Part shown: positions 1 to 8,938 of the stretch, piece after piece | Layout: each line of letters starts with the position of its first letter | Position numbering within the stretch: position 1 is the first letter of the stretch | Assembly (NCBI GenBank): GCA_039888615.1 | Contig: JBDQQS010000010.1 | DNA length: 64,000 nucleotides | From: Flavimaribacter sp039888615 | GTDB taxonomy: Bacteria > Pseudomonadota > Alphaproteobacteria > Rhizobiales > Rhizobiaceae | Strand: one strand, 5' to 3' | Made by a program: the position numbers and the translations under genes | Notes under the pieces: model-generated | What the model saw: only the letters and a program-made list of their open reading frames with translations | What the model was told of the DNA's origin: nothing | The model's database searches: none

Positions 1-2
1 TG

Positions 3-1403
3 ACTTGCCGGCGGCTTGCCGCAATTATCACGATCCGTACCGCCATTGACGCGGAAGGCGCCATTCTCTCGCGCACTGGCGACATCGTCATGGATGGCGG
101 TGCCTATGCCGATACCGGACCGGCCGTCGCGCTCAAATCCGCGCACCGGCTTGTCGGCCCCTATCGCCTGCCCAACCTGAGGATCAGGGCGCGGGCCGTC
201 TACACGAATACGGTTCCCGGAGCAGCCTTCCGGTCTATTGGCGGGCCACAGGCGGTCTGGGCGACCGAGTCGCATATGGACGAGATTGCTGCGGAACTTG
301 GAGAAGACCCGGTCGATTTCCGCTCCCGGCATCTGTTGCAACGAGGCGACGAGGTGATCGATAATCTGCGTCCTCTGGACGTTGATCCGACGGTCATGAT
401 GGATGCGGCGGTGGAGGCGACGACGAAAGGGCACAACCACGCCTCGCGCGGTCTGGCGCTTGCCGTCACCGATCCCGGAATTCTGCCGGTCGCTGGCGCG
501 ATCGTGCGCGTCCACGCCGACGGGTCGGTGGAAGTGCGCAGCATGAGCGTGGAAATCGGACAAGGCGTCAGAGGCGTACTTCAGCGGATCGTCGCTGAAA
601 CCCTGTCGCAGCCGCCCGAAGTCATACACATCCTCGATCCGGATACGGCTGGTGCGCCCTATGACTGGGGCACCGGCGCAAGCCGCTCCAGCATGATCAT
701 GGGACTGGCTGTCGAAAAAGCAGCCGGGGACGCGGTTTCAAAGCTGCTGGCTCTGGCGTCCGAGGCCTTTGAACTCGAGACGACGGCGATCAGTCTGGCG
801 CCGGGTGGTCTCAAGCTTGGCGACAAGACCGTCAGCTTCGGCGACCTGTTCCACGCGGCACACGGCATTGATTCCGGTGATGTGACGGGTCAGGCGTCAA
901 TCACGCCGCGCTCGCTCGACGGCAAGCTGGCGCAGGCGCCTCTGTTCTGGGAAACGGCGGCTGCCGCCTGCACTGTCTCGGTCGATCCCGATACCGGGGT
1001 CGTCGCGCTCGACACCTATGCAGGTGTGGCCGATATCGGCCGCGCTTTGAACCGATCGGCCGCCGAAGGCCAGGAAGAAGGCGCGGCTGTCCAGGGCCTC
1101 GGCCATGCGCTGTTTGAGAACCTGGTCTTCGACGATGGGCAACCGATGACGGCGATGCCCCTCCTCTATCGTGTCCCGCGCCTTTCCGACGTTCCTGCCG
1201 ACTGGACGACCGTGCTGATCGAGAATGGCGACGGCCTAGGACCCATGGGCGCCAAGGGCATGGGCGAAGGCGGCATCCTCGGCATGGCGCCGGCAATCGC
1301 CAACGCGCTGGCGCGCGATCATGGCGTCCGTCTTCGAGATCTTCCCATGACGCCCGAGCGGGTCTGGACCGCGCTGTCAGCAAGGAAGTGGCATGCGTCC
1401 TGA
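3..1403 (+). CDS. Xanthine dehydrogenase-family molybdopterin-binding subunit, 5'-truncated by window edge
   Basis: C-terminal part of the large molybdenum-cofactor subunit of a xanthine dehydrogenase/CO dehydrogenase-type hydroxylase, which hydroxylates a carbon next to nitrogen in heterocycles or oxidises aldehydes. The reading frame is open from base 3, so the start lies outside the window; the first in-frame ATG (base 90) is internal. Seen: a glycine-rich stretch around IGQGVRG, and near the C-terminus GAKGMGEGG, which contains the GxGE glutamate that serves as catalytic base in the family. The gene overlaps the FAD subunit by 11 bp, forming an operon with the FAD and 2Fe-2S subunits. Gene order is large-medium-small. 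Substrate not determinable. Confidence 0.9.
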   Translation, partial: TCRRLAAIITIRTAIDAEGAILSRTGDIVMDGGAYADTGPAVALKSAHRLVGPYRLPNLRIRARAVYTNTVPGAAFRSIGGPQAVWATESHMDEIAAELGEDPVDFRSRHLLQRGDEVIDNLRPLDVDPTVMMDAAVEATTKGHNHASRGLALAVTDPGILPVAGAIVRVHADGSVEVRSMSVEIGQGVRGVLQRIVAETLSQPPEVIHILDPDTAGAPYDWGTGASRSSMIMGLAVEKAAGDAVSKLLALASEAFELETTAISLAPGGLKLGDKTVSFGDLFHAAHGIDSGDVTGQASITPRSLDGKLAQAPLFWETAAAACTVSVDPDTGVVALDTYAGVADIGRALNRSAAEGQEEGAAVQGLGHALFENLVFDDGQPMTAMPLLYRVPRLSDVPADWTTVLIENGDGLGPMGAKGMGEGGILGMAPAIANALARDHGVRLRDLPMTPERVWTALSARKWHAS

Positions 1404-2244
1404 TCCATTCACCTATCATCAGCCGAAAAGCCTGGCCGAAGCGTCCTCTCTCGTCGCCGAACTCGGCGACGGCGCGACGTTCTATGCCGGTGGAACGGAA
1501 CTGCTCCTGCTCATGAAGATGCAACTGGCCGAGTACAGGCACCTGGTGAACCTGAAGAAAATCGACGGTCTGAAGACAATCGGCGTCGAACATGACAGGC
1601 TGGTGATCGGCGCGCTGGCGACCCACTGCGACATTGCCCTAAGCACGGCCGTCTCGAAGCACTGCCCATCGCTTTCACGCCTCTGTAGCGAAATCGCAAA
1701 TATCCGCGTGCGCGTAGCCGGCACGATCGGCGGCAATCTGTGCTTCGCCGAACCGCGCGCCGATCCACCGGTTTTGCTGGTCGCGCTCGACGCGGGATTG
1801 CAACTTGTTTCCGCGCATGCGAGCCGGGTTATTCCGGCGTCTGAATTTTTCCTGGGACCCTTCGAAACCGCCCGGAAGCCAGACGAGATCCTGACGACGA
1901 TCGAAATACCGCTGGGGACCGGAGCCGCAAGTTTCGAACGCATGAAGCAGGGCAATTACAGCCTTGCGACTGCGGCCATCTCCAGAAGCGATTGCCATCA
2001 GACCTGGATCGGCTATGGCGGCGGTCCGCCGAAGCGACTCAACGGCACAGGCGCACTGCTCGACAGGGACGACGGCCGCACAAGCGAGGAAGCCCTTTTT
2101 GCCGCCGTAGCAGAGGATATTTTCGATCTCGAGATCCCTTCGGACCTCGAAGCTGGTGAATCCTATCGCAGGCATCTGATCGCAGTGGCGGTCAAACGCG
2201 CGCTTGCTTCCCTTCATGAAACCGAACCGACGGGAGTCCACTGA
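1393..2244 (+). CDS. Molybdopterin dehydrogenase FAD-binding subunit (CoxM/XdhB-like)
   Basis: 283-aa FAD subunit that passes electrons from the Fe-S clusters to an acceptor. N-terminal PCMH-type FAD-binding motif YAGGTELLLLMK (about residues 32-43) and the second flavin motif GTIGGNLCFAEPRAD (about 113-127) are visible; a CO dehydrogenase flavoprotein C-terminal domain follows. Length fits the family (about 280-290 aa). ATG at 1393 lies inside the end of the upstream gene, and the stop overlaps the start of the 2Fe-2S subunit by one base, so the three subunits are probably translationally coupled. Confidence 0.92.
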   Translation: MRPDPFTYHQPKSLAEASSLVAELGDGATFYAGGTELLLLMKMQLAEYRHLVNLKKIDGLKTIGVEHDRLVIGALATHCDIALSTAVSKHCPSLSRLCSEIANIRVRVAGTIGGNLCFAEPRADPPVLLVALDAGLQLVSAHASRVIPASEFFLGPFETARKPDEILTTIEIPLGTGAASFERMKQGNYSLATAAISRSDCHQTWIGYGGGPPKRLNGTGALLDRDDGRTSEEALFAAVAEDIFDLEIPSDLEAGESYRRHLIAVAVKRALASLHETEPTGVH

Positions 2245-2711
2245 TGGACACGTCTGTCGGTATCAGCGTCGAGATAAACGGTGCTCTCGTTTCCCGGTCG
2301 GTACCGGCGGAAACACTGCTGATTGATTTCCTGCGCGACGACATGGGGCTGCGGAGCGTTAAGCTGTCCTGCGACATGGAGATCTGCGGCGCGTGTACTG
2401 TGCTTGTCGACGGACTGCCTATGAGCAGCTGCACGACGCTTGCCGCTGATGTCGACGGCTCAAAAGTGACGACCGTCGAAGGCCTGATCATCGACGGAGT
2501 GCTCGATCCGCTGCAGCAGGCATTCATCGATCATGGGGCGGTGCAGTGCGGTTTCTGTACGCCGGGTTTCATTCTTGCGGCTAAGGCATTGCTGCTTCGC
2601 AATCCGAACCCCACGCGCGCAGAAATCGTTTCTGCGCTCGATGGCAATATCTGCAGGTGCACAGGATACACAAAGATTGTGGAGGCCATCCGGCATGCTG
2701 CCTCGGCTTGA
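2244..2711 (+). CDS. (2Fe-2S)-binding subunit of molybdenum hydroxylase (CoxS-like)
   Basis: 155-aa small subunit. The plant-ferredoxin-type cluster ligands appear as SCDMEICGACTVLVDG, followed by a downstream Cys in SSCTTL. The second cluster has CGFCTPGF and ICRCTGY, the usual CxxC...CxC pattern of the [2Fe-2S]-binding 2 domain. Length is normal for the family. It overlaps the following flavin monooxygenase gene by 17 bp, which places the two luciferase-like enzymes in the same transcript. Confidence 0.94.
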   Translation: MDTSVGISVEINGALVSRSVPAETLLIDFLRDDMGLRSVKLSCDMEICGACTVLVDGLPMSSCTTLAADVDGSKVTTVEGLIIDGVLDPLQQAFIDHGAVQCGFCTPGFILAAKALLLRNPNPTRAEIVSALDGNICRCTGYTKIVEAIRHAASA

Positions 2712-3684
2712 AATCTCCTTCGACGGCCGGGAACCGATCGCCGAAATCTTTGAGAAAACGAGGGCGGCGGCCGAAAATGGCGCCACCACCGTTTGGCTGG
2801 CCAGTCATCTGTTCGAACAGGATCCGGTGTCATGCGCCGCTGTCATGCTGGATCGTTTTCCGACACTCGACATCGTATTGATGGCAATCAGCCCGCTGGT
2901 GCTGCACCCTGTCCAGATCGCCATGTCAGCCGCATCGTTGGACGAGATGTTTCCGGGCCGGGTATCGGTGTGTCTAGGGGTCGGCTCTCCAGACGACCTC
3001 GGGAGCGCAGGCATCGACGCGGACAAACCGCTGCAGGCCATGAAGGAGGCGCTGGCGTTGTGTCGGGCCCTCCTGTCCGGCGACAAGATCACCCTTGAGG
3101 GCCAGCGATTTGGCGTCAAGGGGAGAGCGCTACGCTCGGGCAGCCATCCTGTTCCGCTGTTGATGGCGGCGTCCGGACCGAAGATGCTCGAACTGGCTCG
3201 GAGCGAGGCGGATGGCGTCTTGTTGTCGGCTGCCTCATCCCGCGAGTTCATCAAATCCACGATCACCCGTCTGCATGCGGGAAAGCCGGCTCGTCCCTGC
3301 TTCGACAATTGCGGACTGGTCTATGTGTCGCTCGACGACGACAGAGCGGTCGCTATGGAGCGGCTCCGCTCGAAACTGGCGGTGACGTTGCGTGGCGCGC
3401 ATCATGCCGCCAATCTGGAAGCCGCCGGCAGCAAGCTGGACCAGACGGCGCTCCGTGACGCCTTTACCGCTGGCAGGAATTCGGATGCTGCCCAAATCGT
3501 CCCGGACCAGGTGGTCCTGAACCATTCCGCCGCCGGCACGCCGGCGGAACTGCCCGCAATGATCCAGACCTATCGGGACGCCGGCCTCGACCGCATGATC
3601 CTGTCCGCATTCGGATCGGTCGCGGAAATCGAAACCGCCATGAAAACCATGAAAACAACAGAAAGACTGTCAGATGAAGTTTAG
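2695..3684 (+). CDS. LLM-class flavin-dependent oxidoreductase (MER-like)
   Basis: 329-aa luciferase-like TIM-barrel protein. I place the start at the ATG at 2695 (protein begins MLPRLEISFDG); the longer in-frame extension to 2533 is only the 2Fe-2S gene read in another frame. The order of elements (substrate loop SHLFEQD, PVQIAMSAASLDEM, GRVSVCLGVGSPDDL, PVPLLMAASGPKM, EADGVLL) resembles methylene-tetrahydromethanopterin-reductase-like and F420/FMN-dependent members. Whether it uses FMN or F420 cannot be read from sequence; the flavin reductase two genes downstream favours reduced FMN. Overlaps both neighbours. Confidence 0.85.
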   Translation: MLPRLEISFDGREPIAEIFEKTRAAAENGATTVWLASHLFEQDPVSCAAVMLDRFPTLDIVLMAISPLVLHPVQIAMSAASLDEMFPGRVSVCLGVGSPDDLGSAGIDADKPLQAMKEALALCRALLSGDKITLEGQRFGVKGRALRSGSHPVPLLMAASGPKMLELARSEADGVLLSAASSREFIKSTITRLHAGKPARPCFDNCGLVYVSLDDDRAVAMERLRSKLAVTLRGAHHAANLEAAGSKLDQTALRDAFTAGRNSDAAQIVPDQVVLNHSAAGTPAELPAMIQTYRDAGLDRMILSAFGSVAEIETAMKTMKTTERLSDEV

Positions 3685-4672
3685 CATTTCCCTCTGCACG
3701 GGTTTCGAAGGGGTCATGTATCCCGTCCCATTCATCAAACCGGAGCAGTTCGTCGAACAGGCGAAGCTCTGCGAGAGCATGGGTTACGATTCCATCTGGG
3801 GCAACGATCACATCACAACCCAGAACTACGTACGCGAAAAGTTCCCGGATTCGCCACCCAATTTCTACGAACCGCTGATTACGCTCGCCATGTGCGCCCA
3901 GGCGACAACAACGCTTCGCGTTGGCACGGCACTCCTGGTCATGCCGATGCGCGAGCCGGTCTACCTCGCCAAACAGGTCAGTACGCTGGATCAGCTGTCC
4001 GGTGGACGATTGGTATTGGCTGTCGGACTCGGCGCCTATCGGGAAGAATTCGAGGCCTGGGGTCCAGCCTACAAGAAAGCGCGGCGCGGCGACATGCTGG
4101 ATGAAGGCATCGACGCGTTCCTGAAACTGATCAGCGAGCGCAGCGCCAGTCTCGATGGCGAATACTATCATTTCACAGATGTCGAGATGTATCCTAAACC
4201 GAAGCAGGATCCGTTTCCACTGTTCATCGGAGGCCACAACATCCCGGCCCTCAAGCGCGCCGCAACAGTCGGACAGGGTTGGCTTCCAGGCTGGCGACCC
4301 TTTGCCGAGATGAGGGAGCGCATCAGCCAATTGAAGGACCTCTCGGAGGAAGCGGGACGACCACGCGACGCCGTGGAAATCGCTCCGCAATTCTCCATGC
4401 TGCTGGCCAAGACCGATGAAGAGGCCGAAAAGAAATACATGGAAAGCGGGCTGGTGGCTCATCGCCAGTCTCTCGCCTATACCGGCCGCGATCTGAGCCA
4501 TCAGGTCACCGCGAACCTGGTCGGCTCCCCCGACACGGTCCTGCAGAAGATCGATGAAATGCGCTCCATGGGCATCGATCACTGCAGTGCCCTCATGATT
4601 CCGGTCGACACCATATCCGAAATGAACGAGCAGATTGAATGGTTCGCCAAGGATGTGATGGCGCGATGCTAG
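3674..4672 (+). CDS. LLM-class flavin-dependent oxidoreductase
   Basis: 332-aa luciferase-like oxidoreductase, a second and divergent paralogue next to the first. Family features: EQAKLCESMGYDSIWGNDH near the N-terminus, TTTLRVGTALLVMPMREP, the substrate-order motif LAKQVSTLDQLSGGRLVLAVGLG, and PLFIGGHN with a following AAxVGQGWLPG. Start ATG at 3674 overlaps the previous stop by 11 bp. Two different LLM oxidoreductases plus one flavin reductase in a Mo-hydroxylase operon suggests successive monooxygenation after initial hydroxylation of a heterocycle; this is inference. Confidence 0.88.
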   Translation: MKFSISLCTGFEGVMYPVPFIKPEQFVEQAKLCESMGYDSIWGNDHITTQNYVREKFPDSPPNFYEPLITLAMCAQATTTLRVGTALLVMPMREPVYLAKQVSTLDQLSGGRLVLAVGLGAYREEFEAWGPAYKKARRGDMLDEGIDAFLKLISERSASLDGEYYHFTDVEMYPKPKQDPFPLFIGGHNIPALKRAATVGQGWLPGWRPFAEMRERISQLKDLSEEAGRPRDAVEIAPQFSMLLAKTDEEAEKKYMESGLVAHRQSLAYTGRDLSHQVTANLVGSPDTVLQKIDEMRSMGIDHCSALMIPVDTISEMNEQIEWFAKDVMARC

Positions 4673-5301
4673 AACCGCCGGTCAGGCCTTTGTCGGATGA
4701 TGATCCAACCTATCAAGGCCTGATCCTCGACCGGTTCGATCCGCAATCACGTTACAAACTGCTGACGGGAACCGTGACGCCCAGGCCGATTGCGCTCGTT
4801 TCGACGGTCTCTTCAGAAGGGATCGTAAACGTCGCCCCCTTTAGTCAGTTCATGATCGTCGCGGCCAATCCGGGACTGTTGGGCTTCTCGACGTCGCCGC
4901 TTGCCGACGGACCGAAACATACGGTTCGCAACATCAAGGAAAGCGGAGAACTGGTTATCAACATACCGACCTTTTCAATGGCGGAGCAGGTCCAGGCCTG
5001 TGCAGAGGAACTGCCGGAGGGCGTAAGCGAAGCTCGTCATTCCGGCCTCGATCTCGTCGCCTCGGAAACGGTCGCGCCGCCACGGGTCGCCGACGCCCCG
5101 GTGCAGTTCGAGTGCGCACTGGAGAAATTCGTGGAGTTCGGCGACTTGCCAAATATTATCGTCGTTGCGCGGGTTCGGCTCATGCATCTGCGCGAAGACC
5201 TGCTTCTGCCCGGTAATCGCGTCGATACGGTCGCGCTCGATCCGCTCGCACGCATTGGCGGCCGCAATTATACGCAGCTTGGCCAATTGAAAGAGGTCTG
5301 A
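4666..5301 (+). CDS. Flavin reductase family protein (FMN-binding split barrel, DIM6/NTAB-like)
   Basis: 211-aa FMN-binding split-barrel protein, the type that supplies reduced flavin to two-component monooxygenases or acts as a flavoprotein in its own right. Seen: GTVTPRPIALVSTVSSEG, NVAPFSQFMIVAANPGLLGFS (split here by description, positions about 35-70), KHTVRNIKESGELVINI, and the C-terminal RIGGRNYTQLG typical of the larger family members. ATG at 4666 sits inside the upstream stop (ATGCTAG), giving tight coupling; an upstream in-frame start at 4639 would lie deep in the previous gene. Last gene of the operon. Confidence 0.88.
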   Translation: MLEPPVRPLSDDDPTYQGLILDRFDPQSRYKLLTGTVTPRPIALVSTVSSEGIVNVAPFSQFMIVAANPGLLGFSTSPLADGPKHTVRNIKESGELVINIPTFSMAEQVQACAEELPEGVSEARHSGLDLVASETVAPPRVADAPVQFECALEKFVEFGDLPNIIVVARVRLMHLREDLLLPGNRVDTVALDPLARIGGRNYTQLGQLKEV

Positions 5302-5305
5302 TCCT

Positions 5306-5330
5306 CTTCCCGGATTCGGAAGAATTCTTC
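5306..5330. terminator. Possible bidirectional terminator between convergent operons
   Basis: The 81-bp gap between the flavin reductase (+) and the aldolase-dehydrogenase (-) contains CTTCC (5306-5310) and GGAAG (5318-5322) able to pair across a 7-nt loop, directly followed by the perfect palindrome GAAGAATTCTTC (5319-5330). There is no clear T-tract, so intrinsic termination is only a suggestion. Confidence 0.3.
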
Positions 5331-5382
5331 GCTCCCAAACGCAATTGCTGTCAGCAAAATGACAGGCAAACCTCCGATGCCG

Positions 5383-7338
5383 TCAGATTACGCGCTCATT
5401 GCCGCCATCGACCGGCAGTTGAGCACCCGTCGTTCGGCGAAGCGTGCCGTCAACGAAGGCGGCGGCGGCCCGCCCGACATCGGCGGAAGTGATTTCGGTC
5501 TTCATGAGATTACGCGTCTTGTATTGCTCGACGGTCAGCCCGTAGCGTTTTGCCGAGGTTTCCAGGGCTTCTCTCGTCCAGAGGTTCGTGTCGAACACCG
5601 CATCCGGATGGACCACGTTGACCGTGATGCCTTCTTCCGCGAGTTCAAGTGCAGCGACGCGGGCAAGCTGTGTAAGCCCGGCCTTGGAGACTGAATAGGC
5701 CGCTGCTCCTGCGCCGGGCGCAAGCACGTTGCGGGAGCCGACGAAGACGACGGCCGGTTCGACGCCGTGACGCAAGTATGGAATGCTGTGCTTCAACAGC
5801 TTGCGGTGGGACGTCATATTGACGGCCATGGCGGCGTCCCAGTCATCATCCGCCAGTGTTTCGATCCGCGCGCCCGTCCGAAAGATGCCGGCATTGGAAA
5901 TCAGGATGTCGATTCCGCCATAGCGGTCGACGATTTCGGTGAGCGCTGCTTTCACACCGGCCTCCTCGACCAGATCGATCACAAAACTGTCGAAGCCCGG
6001 CCGATCCATACTTTGCAGAATGGCGGGATCGATATCGAGACCGACAACGACAGCACCTTTCGCGGCCAGCACCTCTGTGCAGGCTTTTCCGATGCCCGCG
6101 GCCGCGCCGCTGACAACGGCGACCTTGCCTGTCAGTTCCAGAGGCGGCTTCTGGGATTTGAGCTTGGCCTGTTCGAGTTCCCAATATTCCAGATCGCGCA
6201 GCTCTGTTTCGGACAGCCCCTGCCAATCACCGATCTTGCTCGCATATGAAAGCGCCCTGACCGTCGCGAAGCTGACATCGGACGAAATCATTGCGCGCTT
6301 CAGGTTCGGTCCGAAACAGCGGCTCGAGCCATCGGCGAACAGAACCCAGTGCGGGTATGCCGGCAACATCGTCAGCGTCCTGTCGGCCGCCCGATCAAAA
6401 TAGTCCCGATAATCAGCTTCGAAGTTTTGCATCGCCAACTGCGGGTCATCGGCGACAACCGCCGGAAACGGCTTGTTGTGTATAACATGCTCCGGCGTCA
6501 ACGTGCCCTTGCGCAGCATGGCGGCAAATTTTTCCACCTGGCCGTCGGGCAACGTCGCCCCCTTTCGCGAAACCAGCGGTTGGCCGGCAATGTCACTGGC
6601 GATGCGCCGTGTCCGCGCGACCAGGACTGGGTCCGTGGCGGTTTCGCCGGTGATCTCAACCGGACCGTATCGTTGCTCCAGCCAGTTTCCGGCCCGCGTT
6701 GCGATATCCACCATGCGTTCGTAGCTGTCCCTCGCATTGTCGGCATAGGTGAAGACGCCGTGATGTTCGAGGATAACCGCATCGGCCGCCTGCAACCGGC
6801 CGGACGCGATGTATGGCTTTAATTGCACAGCCAGATCGAAACCCGGTTTGACGTAAGGCAGGATTAGGACGTTTTCACCATAAATCTCCGAGAGCAGCCT
6901 GGCCCCCTCAGGCGTGTTGGAGATTGTCAGAACCGCGTCAGCATGACTGTGATCGACATATTTGAAGGGAATGATCGCGTGCACGATCGCTTCAATCGAA
7001 GCGGTCGCCGCACTGCTGTCTAGCCGCGCGCGACGAACCTCGTTGAGCATGTCGGAATCGCTCAGGCTCTCGAGCTTCGCGAGCCGCAGGAGATGCGGCA
7101 GGCTAAGCGCCGTAAAACCCTCTTCGCCCATCGCGCCGAGATCGAATCCGCTCGCCTTGACCCAGATGATCTCCAGCTCGTCGCCGAAGCGGTCCACCGT
7201 GGTCGATTTGACCGAGGTGTTGCCGCCGCCATGCAGCACGAGCGCGGTGTCCTCGCCGATCAACCGCGACGAGTAGGCGCGCATCGCCAGATCTGTTTCG
7301 AGGCTGGATGCCGTTTTCGCATCCCATCTGTTCCTCAT
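5383..7338 (-). CDS. Bifunctional class II aldolase / short-chain dehydrogenase (RhaD/YuxG type)
   Basis: 651-aa fusion. Residues about 1-400 are a class II aldolase (AraD/FucA/RhaD fold): GGGNTSVK for phosphate binding, the metal pair in VDHSHAD, and EHHGVFTY. Residues about 405-651 are a short-chain dehydrogenase: SGAAAGIGKA Rossmann motif, SNAGIF, and catalytic YSVSK. Rhizobial RhaD (rhamnulose-1-phosphate aldolase/lactaldehyde dehydrogenase) and Bacillus YuxG share this architecture and size. Start at the ATG at 7338, preceded by GAGGT; the longer frame to 7644 overlaps the LsrF-like gene. Probable role: cleavage of a ketose-1-phosphate to DHAP and an aldehyde that the second domain oxidises. 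Substrate unknown; last gene of the minus-strand operon. Confidence 0.9.
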   Translation of the reverse strand: MRNRWDAKTASSLETDLAMRAYSSRLIGEDTALVLHGGGNTSVKSTTVDRFGDELEIIWVKASGFDLGAMGEEGFTALSLPHLLRLAKLESLSDSDMLNEVRRARLDSSAATASIEAIVHAIIPFKYVDHSHADAVLTISNTPEGARLLSEIYGENVLILPYVKPGFDLAVQLKPYIASGRLQAADAVILEHHGVFTYADNARDSYERMVDIATRAGNWLEQRYGPVEITGETATDPVLVARTRRIASDIAGQPLVSRKGATLPDGQVEKFAAMLRKGTLTPEHVIHNKPFPAVVADDPQLAMQNFEADYRDYFDRAADRTLTMLPAYPHWVLFADGSSRCFGPNLKRAMISSDVSFATVRALSYASKIGDWQGLSETELRDLEYWELEQAKLKSQKPPLELTGKVAVVSGAAAGIGKACTEVLAAKGAVVVGLDIDPAILQSMDRPGFDSFVIDLVEEAGVKAALTEIVDRYGGIDILISNAGIFRTGARIETLADDDWDAAMAVNMTSHRKLLKHSIPYLRHGVEPAVVFVGSRNVLAPGAGAAAYSVSKAGLTQLARVAALELAEEGITVNVVHPDAVFDTNLWTREALETSAKRYGLTVEQYKTRNLMKTEITSADVGRAAAAFVDGTLRRTTGAQLPVDGGNERVI

Positions 7339-7372
7339 CAGTGCATACCTCACGGCGACCGGAAAATCCCGG

Positions 7373-8260
7373 TCAGGCCGCAGCCTTCTGCTGCAGATCC
7401 TGGAACAGTTCGTAGGCCTGCGCCCCGGTCTTTCCATGATGAACGACGGCGGCAAGCGCCTTGAGCATCGCCACCGGATCGGAAGACTGGAAGACGTTGC
7501 GCCCCATGTCGACGCCGGCTGCGCCCTGGTCGACCGCGCGGTAGGCCATCTCCAGCGCCTCGTTTTCCGGCAGCTTCTTGCCCCCGGCGATAACGATCGG
7601 AACGGGGCAGCCGAGCACAATCTTTTCGAAGCCCTCATCGACATAGTAGGACTTGACGAACTGGGAGCCGATCTCGGCCGCGATGCGGGTCGCCAGGCCG
7701 AAGTATCGTGCGTCGCGAACCATGTCCTTGCCGACGCCGGTCACCGCCATTGTCGGAACACCGTAGCGCGCGCCGGTGTCGACCAGCTTCACCACGTTAC
7801 CTATGGACTTGTGTTCGTATTCGGCCCCGACGTAAATCTGCGCCGCCATTGCGCAGGCGCCGAGACGCACTGCGTCGTCGATATCTACGCCGACCAACTC
7901 GTTCGAAAGCTCCGTTAGGATGCTGTTTCCCGCACTGCAACGCAACACCACCGGCTTGTTGGATTCCGGCGGGATCGTCGTGCGGAGCGCGCCTCGCGTG
8001 CACATTAATACATCGGCGTGCTCGGCGAGCGGCGTGATCGACAGATCCATGCGCTCGAGACCGGTCGTTGGCCCCTGGAAGTAGCCGTGATCGAATGCGA
8101 GCATCACCGTGCGGCCGGACTGCGGATTGAAAATCCGCGACAGTCGCGCCTTCATGCCCCAGTCATAATGCGCGGCCCCCTTGAGATAGAACCGACTTGT
8201 ATCGGCGGGCTGATCCTCACCCCAGTCCTTGCCGTCCTTGATGTCGTCGAGATCCGCCAT
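7373..8260 (-). CDS. lsrF: LsrF-like 3-hydroxy-5-phosphonooxypentane-2,4-dione thiolase / FbaB-family aldolase
   Basis: 295-aa class I aldolase-fold protein, closely similar as I recall it to E. coli LsrF, which transfers the acetyl group of phospho-AI-2 to CoA. Recognisable segments: N-terminal MADLDDIKDGKDWG, RTVMLAFDHGYFQGPTTGLE, ADVLMCTRG, TMAVTGVGKDMV (with the lysine region), PVPIVIAGGKKLPE, and GVDMGRNVFQS. ATG at 8260 has GGAAGGAA upstream. No lsrK, lsrR, lsrG or lsr transporter is present here; instead it sits among DhaK/DhaL and aldolase genes, so it may act on a different phosphorylated ketose. Symbol assigned by homology only. Confidence 0.85.
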   Translation of the reverse strand: MADLDDIKDGKDWGEDQPADTSRFYLKGAAHYDWGMKARLSRIFNPQSGRTVMLAFDHGYFQGPTTGLERMDLSITPLAEHADVLMCTRGALRTTIPPESNKPVVLRCSAGNSILTELSNELVGVDIDDAVRLGACAMAAQIYVGAEYEHKSIGNVVKLVDTGARYGVPTMAVTGVGKDMVRDARYFGLATRIAAEIGSQFVKSYYVDEGFEKIVLGCPVPIVIAGGKKLPENEALEMAYRAVDQGAAGVDMGRNVFQSSDPVAMLKALAAVVHHGKTGAQAYELFQDLQQKAAA

Positions 8261-8292
8261 GGTGTATTCCTTCCTGTTTGGAATTCTTTGCT

Positions 8293-8928
8293 TCAGGACG
8301 CCTTTGCCGCGTTTTTCATCGCGTTGAGGATGATGGATATGGAAATCGCGCCGGGGTCGGGATGACCAATGCTGCGTTCGCCAAGCGACCGCGCCTTGCC
8401 AGTGGTCGCCAGCATGTCCTTCGTGGCGTCTACACCCTTGTCGGCGGCTTCCGATGCCGCGGCGATGACTGCGGACACATCGTCTCCGCCGCATGCCTTT
8501 GCCGCCCGCGCGGCCGGCGCGACCGCATCAAGCATGGTCTTCTGACCTTCCTCGACACCCCCCCGCTTTGCGACGGCTGCCTTTGCTTCCTCAAGGAAAG
8601 TCGCAAAGCTCTCGGCGGTGATGGTGTCTTCGCCGACGAACGCTTTCGCGCCGGACCGGAAGACCGTGCCAAAAACTGCCCCAGCCGCGCCGCCTGTTTT
8701 CGACATGATCGCCATGCCGACCTGCTTGAAAGCGTCTTCGATGGTTTCCGGTGGTTTGGAATCCAGACTTTCGAGGGCCGCTTCAAAACCACGGCGCATG
8801 CCGATGCCGTGATCGCCATCACCTGTCGCGAGGTCGGCGTCCGTCAGCCGGTCGACATTCGCTATAACGTCGTCCGCGACCGATCTCAGCATAGCAACGG
8901 TGGCGTCCCTGTCGATTTTCTTGACCAT
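8293..8928 (-). CDS. dhaL: Dihydroxyacetone kinase subunit DhaL (nucleotide-binding)
   Basis: 211-aa alpha-barrel kinase subunit. The signature GDGDHGIGMRRG (Asp cluster that binds two Mg ions and ADP/ATP) and TGGAAGAVFGTVFR are seen, as is GHPDPGAIS near the C-terminus. ATG at 8928 lies 10 bp after the dhaK stop; a TTG two codons earlier is also in frame. Together with DhaK it should phosphorylate dihydroxyacetone or a related keto-sugar such as erythrulose. No DhaM phosphocarrier gene occurs in the window, so an ATP-dependent kinase is as possible as the PTS-dependent form. Confidence 0.9.
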   Translation of the reverse strand: MVKKIDRDATVAMLRSVADDVIANVDRLTDADLATGDGDHGIGMRRGFEAALESLDSKPPETIEDAFKQVGMAIMSKTGGAAGAVFGTVFRSGAKAFVGEDTITAESFATFLEEAKAAVAKRGGVEEGQKTMLDAVAPAARAAKACGGDDVSAVIAAASEAADKGVDATKDMLATTGKARSLGERSIGHPDPGAISISIILNAMKNAAKAS

Positions 8929-8938
8929 GATCAACGCC

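Noticed and set aside
7373..8260. A complete AI-2 (lsr) uptake and degradation system
   Set aside because: Only the LsrF-like gene is present; LsrK, LsrR, LsrG and the Lsr transporter are missing and the importer is of a different ABC class.
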